The position numbers and the translations under genes are program-made. The notes below the pieces were generated by a model that saw nothing but the letters and a program-made list of their open reading frames with translations, was not told the origin of the DNA and made no database searches. From the NCBI GenBank assembly GCA_032433595.1, contig JASWJB010000234.1, positions 1 through 64,000 of the forward strand: 64,000 nucleotides of DNA, written 5' to 3'. How positions within the stretch are numbered: position 1 is the stretch's first letter; every line of letters begins with the position of its first letter. Shown here piece after piece: positions 56,701 through 64,000 of this stretch. The DNA comes from Conoideocrella luteorostrata. Lineage: Eukaryota; Ascomycota; Sordariomycetes; Hypocreales; Clavicipitaceae.

Positions 56701-59700
56701 GTCGCTAAACGGTAAAGTTTATGTCAGAGGCAGCCTGCCGGAGGCCATAGCAAATGGTGCGAATGTACTCCGTACTCAGTAGGTGGTCGCGCAGGGTGAG
56801 AGTTGAGCTCTACTCTGTGCGGAGCGAAGTTAAGCTCCACTTTCAGGAGAGCTAACAGCTTTGGCCCCAAATCAGCATGGGGATTGAAGTTCCCGGTTTT
56901 TGCTGGTTTCTATCGTTTGGGCATTCGACGGAGGACATGTTGAAGGATAGTCTATCTCACTGCGCGGCCGCCGCTACCATCTGCCCACTCCGCAGCTTCG
57001 GTTTCCCTGAGCCAGCCAGGGCCTCGTGGATACAGCCTTAGTGTGATCAAGTGCTGAGCCACAGCAACTACGACTGTCGATGCTTTCCCAGGTTGTGAGC
57101 CTTGTTTTCTTTCCAGAAAACATGATTCTAGCTCCCAAAACCTGAAAGTAGGCGGCTAGGTCCAAGCAGGAGAACAAATGAGCGCGACGAAATTGAGCCC
57201 CGCATGGCTTGTTTTGCAACCGATCGGTGCCATCCACGTCCAAAGCCTGGGTAGCGGTGACCTTCCGGAAACTCTCCACGGGGGTGGCGAGTCTCATTGG
57301 TCAATTCGCAAGGTCTAAGACTGTGTTATTGGCGGGGCCAGCCGGGGGAGTCTGTGATCGCAAAAGCTGCGGTACCACAGCTGTACAGATCGAAGGACGG
57401 CGCAAACAGCGCAAACAGCATGAATTGAAATGCGGAGGGCTTTTCGCCTATGACATGGCGCACACGATAAACAGCCCGCAGAAAGTATTTTTGTTTTTGG
57501 CGATAATTGGTGGTGCATATATGGGAGTGTGTTGACACATTTTGCAGCGTTTCTTTCATTATCGGTCGAGTCCAGTTTACTAAGCAATTTGACGAGGGCA
57601 AAGGACTAGTTAAACTACGACCATATGCCCTTGTCCAGCTGGACCTCACTCAACTCATTACTCCATAGCCACTCCTCCGTCACTTACAACAGTTCTGCCA
57701 GGATCTAGGCGGGCCGACGGATCTTCTGGGGCATGTCCAGCGTTCAGCGTCCAGGATTCAGCCCCGCCATAATTTGGAGCTCTCAAAATAATATTGAAGT
57801 TCTTTCGTCGCTGGTGTCAGTCAGCCAATGATTAGCACCCGCTGGGGCACATTCTGCTTTCGCGGTTCTCATCTAGATTCCCATGCAACCATGACAGCAG
57901 TGCTTGTCTGTAGAGCAGCAGACCCGGCTACAGCACGTACGTGTTTTGTTGATGAATGCTCTGCTCCGTACCCGGTTGCCTCTCATGCCATGGGGCCATT
58001 GGTTTTGGGTGGTACTTTGAACGAAGTACTCTCGATGTCGTGCAGCTGCTCTCCTGTGCGATATGATTCACTTTTCTACAAGACCCCGAAATCGACTTGA
58101 TTCACGGTGTGTAGCATCCTTGATCAAGCCCCAGGACAACTTATACGCGTCCAAGTTTCATTTCAACCATGTAGTCGATGGAAAAACACTGCCAAAACAG
58201 TCACACCACTTCACAAAACGTCGCTGGCACCAACAGGCGACGCTGCGAACAAAGGCCAAGACATAATGCCGAAAAACCTACCAGGCTCCAACCAATAGCA
58301 GACCGATCACAGAGGAATGATTTCATGCCCGCCATCATTGCTCAAGGTACCATTGTACTCCGTAGCAAAGCGATGTGCGTTGAGCGACGGCCCGTATCCA
58401 CCACCCCTGCTGCAGAGCCAGTGCCGCCGCTTTCGCCATGTTGATGCGTTGGACGTGCATCAGGCGAATGCATCAGGCGTGACACATCACATCCACTGGC
58501 CGGATTGCAAGGCCGCATTGGTACTTTTTTTTTCTCTCGGATACAGAGGAAAGCCATGTTCGCCAGCCTCTCGTTTAAAAGGCAACATGGGGCAGCAAAC
58601 AGGTTCCGAGTCGACCGGCACCGTCAACCCGAGTCTGAGTTCGATGGCGGGCATGAATCTGTAGAGCAATTCACCGTCTTGAGCGGTTGGGGGGAGGGGG
58701 GCAAGCCAGGGTTCCACACAACGGGAAGCATCGGACGCAAGCAGCAAGTGGCAGGCATTAAGCATTAAACCGCTTTGTGAATCCGGTAATCGTACTAACT
58801 ATGTAAGTAGAATATTCATGCTGCAGCTACGGAGTACTCCCGGATCTTACAGTAACTAGTTACCAGCTTTCCCCTTCCGTCGAGGACGTCATACCGATAA
58901 CGACAAGACAGCCGGCACCTCCAGCATCCACTCTAACTACCAAGGTATCGACAAATTAATCGAGTCATTCAGGGCAGAGGCAGAGTGGCCTCGATGTCTC
59001 GATTAATCTGTCAGGCCGCTCGCCTACTGACAACCCACCGCCTCAATCGCAAACTTGTGCCCAACAGCGACTCCCAAAAACCCCCCCCGACTTGTGCGAA
59101 TACGGGTTACAGACACATTGTGGCATTGACTAATCCTTTCCTGATTTTTCATCCATGTCAGATATCTCCATCGGGAAGGGCTAGTCCACCAGGTTGCATA
59201 GTGACAGCCAGCCTCATTGCCTCATCTGCGCTGGGCTGACTGGCTGCGTCACAAGTAACGCTGATAATACACCATTGAACCCATAGAGTTAGTCTGTGCG
59301 GAGTATTTGCAGACAATAGTCCCCATCAATCGGTGAAAAATGAAAGCGCCAGCGTTGGTTGACCACTTCATCATCGAGTCGGATCACCCGATCGACAATA
59401 CCGTGGACTAGGCGCAGGCTTGACGGTATTTCGATGAGACGGACGTATCCAAGGTGTCCATCACTGCTCCGTACTCCGCACTCCCGTACTCTGGTGTAGA
59501 TTCTGCATCACTACTCCGTACATTCATTTTGATACACTACTGCCTGCGTATGGAGTAGTCTGTAAGTTTTCTACCTTGCCTTTGCTCACATTTTAATGAC
59601 GCCATGTTCATCCCCGTGCAACCCTCTTAGCGAGGCATCCGTCCCTCGCAATTACAACCGAAAACAATACCATCTACTCCGTAGTTACTCCGTACTTGAT

Positions 59701-60506
59701 TTCGTAAAATTGCTCTCTCTATCTCTGTGCCCACGTAGTTGCAATACTCCCTTACAGGGGGAGTAGGAGGGTACAAGTGAAGAAAAACGCATGTGGGCAA
59801 GTGGGCTATCTCGTAAAAAACTGTGTGACACGCCCGCTCAGTGTCTCACCATTCACTCTTGGTGTCTTTGTTGCTGTACAATGACTGGTGCACATCTCCA
59901 CTGTGACATATACTTTGTCTCTGGTCTGTGTCTCGTGTGATTTTGATTGCAACATTGGACATGTACAATGTCGCTGCAGCAAAAGACGTAAGAATCACCC
60001 GGGGGGGGGAGACGGTCAATCAATCCGCCTAGCTGCCGTGCTAAACGTCAACCAACAGGCACACCATGTAAAATAAACCCTCCAAATGACATTACACAGC
60101 AAGGAGATTGTGAGGAGCACGAAGGAGGGCTGCGGTTTCATGAAAATCATCATTGATATATGTGTGTACGCAAAGGCATCGCGATATCTAGAGATGCGCC
60201 TCGAGCCATCTCTCTAAAATGATACAACAATGCACCAAACAATGACTGACAGCCCCAATCAATTAAACAAGCCAAACCCGAACAAACCCAAACAAGTCAA
60301 CTATACATGGGTAGAAAACCCATCAATGAATTGTACAAGAGCACACTTTCGCTCGATCAAATAACTGATCGGCTTCACGCCCGTGTGTAATCAAGACGCA
60401 ATATTATCCCGTATCCTCCGTTGCATGCCTTCGTACTCAATCTTCATCAGCAATCGTAATATACTTCTGTCCCTTGGGGGATCCAAGCCTCATTGTAATG
60501 TTATAA
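53709..60506. other. Gene-free 6.8-kb region rich in TACGGAGTA motifs
   Basis: No supported gene. Exact copies of TACGGAGTA or its complement occur near 55,111, 55,295, 55,377, 56,446, 56,503, 56,766, 58,357, 58,829, 59,512, 59,676 and 59,686. Many open frames exist on both strands because stops are sparse in this GC-balanced DNA, but none shows a domain, start context or splice structure. The last 400 bases are the RNR1 3-prime flank. Confidence 0.55.
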
Positions 60507-63476
60507 TTAGCCACTGCACATGACGCATGACTCGGGGTTCTCGATGCTGCCTGTAAAAATTTGTGTTAGTTCGCAATTCCCATATTTGTAGAGTCCACCG
60601 AGTGCATGGGGGTTATTTATTTTGGTATAAACTTACAAGCAAGAACAGCTTCAGAGTAGATATCCCTCTCACGCTCTCCGCTATCCTCATCGCCATCTTC
60701 AGACTGACCGGCGGGCTTAGCGCCAGCCTCAGCCAACTCCTCGCCCTTGACACTCTCTGAGGGCTCAGTAGGCAGCACCTTGGGGCTGTCGCCATCATCG
60801 ACATCAGCCTTCATAATGGCAGGTTTGCTGGGAGATGCAATGGGTCTTGAGGAGACGGCGGGTGGTGGTGGTGTTGTGCTGGGGGTGGGAATGCCGTTTG
60901 AGCTGACAGACTTATTACCCTCCTCCTCCTTCTTAAGGTGGGCAGCTCGAGGAACCGCAGACATGGAAGACATGTAGCTGGTGCCTGCGGGAGCGGTTCT
61001 CTTCTTGAGAACTCGGTCTTTGCCCACATTGGTGTCGGCAATCTGGAGGGCCTGCTGATCGACGGTAAACTGAATAGGAGCGGCAGCAGCCTGCGTGCGC
61101 AAGTAGTACATGCCAGTCTTGAGACCCAGCTTCCAGCCAGCAAAGTGCATGGATGTGATCTTGCCCATCGTGGGATCCTTCATGTGAATATTCAGTGACT
61201 GCGACTGGTCGATGAAGGCACCACGGTCGGCAGCCATTTGAATGACTTGGCGCTGGGAAATCTCCCATACGGTCTTGTAGAGAGCCTTGACGTCGGCAGG
61301 GATGTTGGGAATGTTCTGGATGGAACCGTTCTCGGCAATGATACGGTTCTTCATGGCATCGGACCACAGGCCCATGTCCACGAGATCCTTGAGAAGCCAG
61401 GGGTTAACCACCTGGAACTCGCCAGCCAAGACACGCCGCTGGTAAATGTTGGACGTGTAAGGCTCGAAGCACTCGTTGTTACCCAGGATCTGGGATGTAG
61501 AGGCAGTCGGCATAGGGGCGAGCAGCAAAGAATTGCGGATACCATGCTCCTTGATCTGCTCCCTCAGACTGTCCCATTCCCACAGGTCGGAGGGCTTCAC
61601 GTTCCACATGTCGAACTGAAGGATGCCCTCCGAGGCAGGAGATCCCTTGAATGTAGAGTAAGGACCCTCCTGCTTGGCCAGCTCGACAGAGGCAGTCAAG
61701 GCAGCGTGATAGACAGTTTCAAAGATCTGCTTGTTCAGCTCACGAGCCTCGGGAGACTCAAATGGCATGCGAAGGGCGAGGAAAGCATCAGCGAGACCTT
61801 GAACACCAACTCCAATGGGTCGGTGTCGCATGTTGCTGTTGCGGGCTTCCTGGACGGGGTAGTAGTTTACGTCAATGATCTTGTTGAGGTTGCGGACAAC
61901 GACTTGAGTGACTTCGTGAAGTTTCTTGAAGTCATATCGACCCTCGTTGTAATCAACGAAAGCAGGCAGAGCGAGTGAGGCGAGATTGCAGACGGCGACC
62001 TCATCAGGAGCAGAGTATTCGATAATCTCAGTGCACAGGTTGGAGCTGCGGATAGTTCCCAAGTTCTTCTGATTGCTCTTCTTGTTGCAGGCATCCTTGT
62101 ACAGCATGAATGGGTTGCCGGTCTCGGTCTGAGCCTCCAAGATGGAGTACCAGAGCTTCTGGGCACGAATCGTCTTGCGGCCACGACCCTCGCGCTCATA
62201 CTTTTCGTACAGCGCCTCAAACTCCTCACCGTAGCAATCGGCTAGACCGGGACACTCATTGGGGCACATGAGGGTCCAATCGCCATTCTTCTCAACACGC
62301 TTCATGAACAGGTCGGGGATCCAGAGAGCAAGGAAGAGATCACGAGCACGGACTTCCTCTTTGCCGTGATTCTTTCGGAGGTCAAGGAACTCAAAAACAT
62401 CTGCGTGCCAAGGTTCTAGGTAGATGGCGAACGCACCAGGTCGCTTGTTGCCGCCCTGATCAACGTATCTAGCAGTGTTGTTGAACACCCGGAGCATGGG
62501 AATGACACCGTTGGAGGTGCCATTGGTGCCGGCAATGTAAGAGCCCGTGGCACGAATACGATGGACGTTCAGACCAATGCCACCAGCCATCTTGGAAATC
62601 ATGGCGCAGGTCTTGAGAGTATCATAAATACCCTCGATGCTGTCCTCCTTCATATCAACGAGGAAGCAGGAGGACAGTTGAGACTGGGGGGTACCGGCAT
62701 TGAAGAGTGTGGGTGACGCGTGAGTAAAGAACTTGCTGGACATGAGGTTGTAGGTTTCGAGGACACGCTCAATGTTGTCTCCCCAGATGCCCACAGCGAC
62801 ACGCATGATCATGTGCTGTGGCCGCTCAACAATCTTGCCGTTCAGTTTCAGCAGGTAAGATCGTTCCAGAGTCTTGAAGCCAAAGTATTGGTAGTTAAAG
62901 TCTCTGTCGTATACAATGGCAGAGTCGAGCTCCTCCTTGTGTCGCATGACGCACTCGTATGTGTCTTTGGAGATCATGGGCGAGGCACGGTCATTCTTAG
63001 GGTTGACGTAGTGATACAGATCACTGACAACAGATGACCATTGCTTCTTGGTCTGCTTATGCAAGTTGGAGACGGCGATACGGGCCGCTAGGATGGCATA
63101 GTCGGGGTGGGTGACGGTCATGTATGCAGCGGTTTCAGCAGCCTGAGGAGCAGCAGCAACAACAACAACAGTTAGTCTATTTTCTGGGATGACTGCTACT
63201 TGAGCTCGAGAGTTGAATCGTAGTTACTTACAAGATCGTCAAGCTGAACTGTGGTGACGCCGCCATATACACCAGAGATAACCTTCTGGGTTATCGCAAC
63301 AGGATCAACATGCTCAACGTCCAAGCCGTAGCACAACCTGGAAACACGGGCTGTGATCTTGTCGAACTGGACACGCTCCTGGCGACCATCTTGACAAAAG
63401 AGTTAGCTAATAATTGCCCGGGTAAATAAGAAAGGAAAGAAAGGAAAAAACACATACCGCGCTTTCTGACGAACAT
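60507..63476 (-). CDS. RNR1: Ribonucleoside-diphosphate reductase large subunit (class Ia)
   Basis: It reduces ribonucleotides to deoxyribonucleotides in the cytosol with the small R2 subunit. Four minus-strand exons (63476-63458, 63389-63232, 63142-60637, 60550-60507), introns of 68, 89 and 86 bp, giving 908 aa. Exons 1-3 encode the ATP-cone ([20 protein letters not shown]...). The catalytic domain has SQLSSCFLV (redox Cys), NLCTEIIEY (active-site Cys/Glu), [11 protein letters not shown] and [15 protein letters not shown]. The fourth exon supplies the swinging-tail CVMCSG that regenerates the active site; without splicing the CxxC would be lost. Between core and tail lies a disordered, proline- and acid-rich linker of about 120 residues. 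Regulation: see the MluI box upstream. Confidence 0.97.
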
Positions 63477-64000
63477 TGTGACGACACGGCCCCAAATGGT
63501 GACGGGCAGCTATGAGAACAGGAAGAATTCAGAGCTGAATGCAATGCACGTTTTGTTTGCTACAAGTGTCTACCGGAGCACTAGCAGCTGCCACAAATCC
63601 ACAAGAGCAAAGAAGAAGTTGAAGGTCTTGTCGACGACTCAAGGATGGTTTGTGTAGAGTCGAAGGAAGAGATGCGTGAGCCGATGGACGTGGAAAGCCT
63701 TCTTAAGTGCGGCGCGTGTTTTGCCCAGCACGCGTTACGCCAGGTGCTAGCGCGACAACAAGGTAGAAAAACTGGCTGGCGTCCCTCGCAAATTGGTGGA
63801 ATCCATTAAACATGGGCCCCACGCAGTGACCACTTTCACGCTCAGCCTGAGGCTCCGACCGCAGTTGAGCTTGGCTGATCGGCAGGGAAACAAGGGCGGC
63901 GGTTTCTGTGCCAATGATCCCTTATTACCCGGTGAATGGAGGACACAGAAATTAAGTGGTCTTAATTTCGGCGTTGGTCGAATTCCAGTTACTACGATCG
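63477..64000. other. RNR1 promoter region and window edge
   Basis: No gene is seen. Holds the MCB-like element and GC-rich upstream sequence. Confidence 0.6.
63730..63735. promoter_or_regulatory. MluI cell-cycle box (MCB) upstream of RNR1
   Basis: ACGCGT, the consensus of MBF-type G1/S regulators, lies 254 bp upstream of the RNR1 start. GGCGCGTG just downstream (about 63,711) may be a related half site. Confidence 0.55.

Noticed and set aside
1..64000. CRISPR arrays, bacterial operons, riboswitches
   Set aside because: The sequence is eukaryotic (spliced genes); no regularly spaced direct repeats of CRISPR type were seen.

Overview
The window is nuclear DNA of a filamentous ascomycete, most likely a Sordariomycete of the Hypocreales type. 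The evidence is short introns (50-110 bp) with GTAAGT-like donors and CTGAC/CTAAC branch sites, a CFEM GPI-anchored protein, a CAP20/MPL1-type perilipin, Zn2Cys6 and MHR regulators, HET and CHAT fragments, copia-type solo LTRs, and C-to-T (RIP-like) nonsense changes in decayed genes. The species cannot be named from this sequence alone.

Layout. 0-13.4 kb: a secreted class 3 lipase (1615-2832), a Zn2Cys6 transcription factor whose zinc cluster is assembled by splicing (4823-6313), a CCHC zinc-finger protein (8196-8867), a decayed 2-oxoglutarate oxygenase (minus strand, about 9.83-10.65 kb) and a multi-pass membrane protein (12228-13355). 13.6-25.1 kb: a decayed island with an OPT oligopeptide transporter pseudogene, an intact serine beta-lactamase-like hydrolase, an MHR transcription-factor pseudogene and a sugar-transporter (MFS) pseudogene, carrying five complete solo LTRs of one family. 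Two of these LTRs sit inside the transporter genes with perfect 5-bp target duplications.

25.1-41 kb: a mosaic of relics (HET, CHAT/TPR, a 3-prime piece of the splicing factor RSE1, an aldo-keto reductase, a 3-prime-truncated 3-beta-HSD) among intact single genes: a fungal-specific 200-aa protein, an APH-type kinase and a calcineurin-like phosphoesterase. 41-48.3 kb holds no gene I can support. 48.3-64 kb carries conserved genes with clean splice models: the perilipin-like lipid-droplet protein, a pirin, a three-exon CFEM protein, and the ribonucleotide reductase large subunit with an MluI cell-cycle box upstream. A 6.8-kb gene-free stretch lies between CFEM and RNR1.

The most interesting signal is in the solo LTRs. 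Two sequence-divergent subfamilies both place the TATA-like TTTATAC or TTTAATAC in a 10-nt loop between perfect 8-bp inverted repeats, and both put a second small hairpin just before the LTR 3-prime terminus. The arms differ completely in sequence but keep pairing, which suggests the fold is selected. A second genome-scale signal is the 9-mer TACGGAGTA/TACTCCGTA, present in over 25 exact copies, none of them in a supported functional exon.
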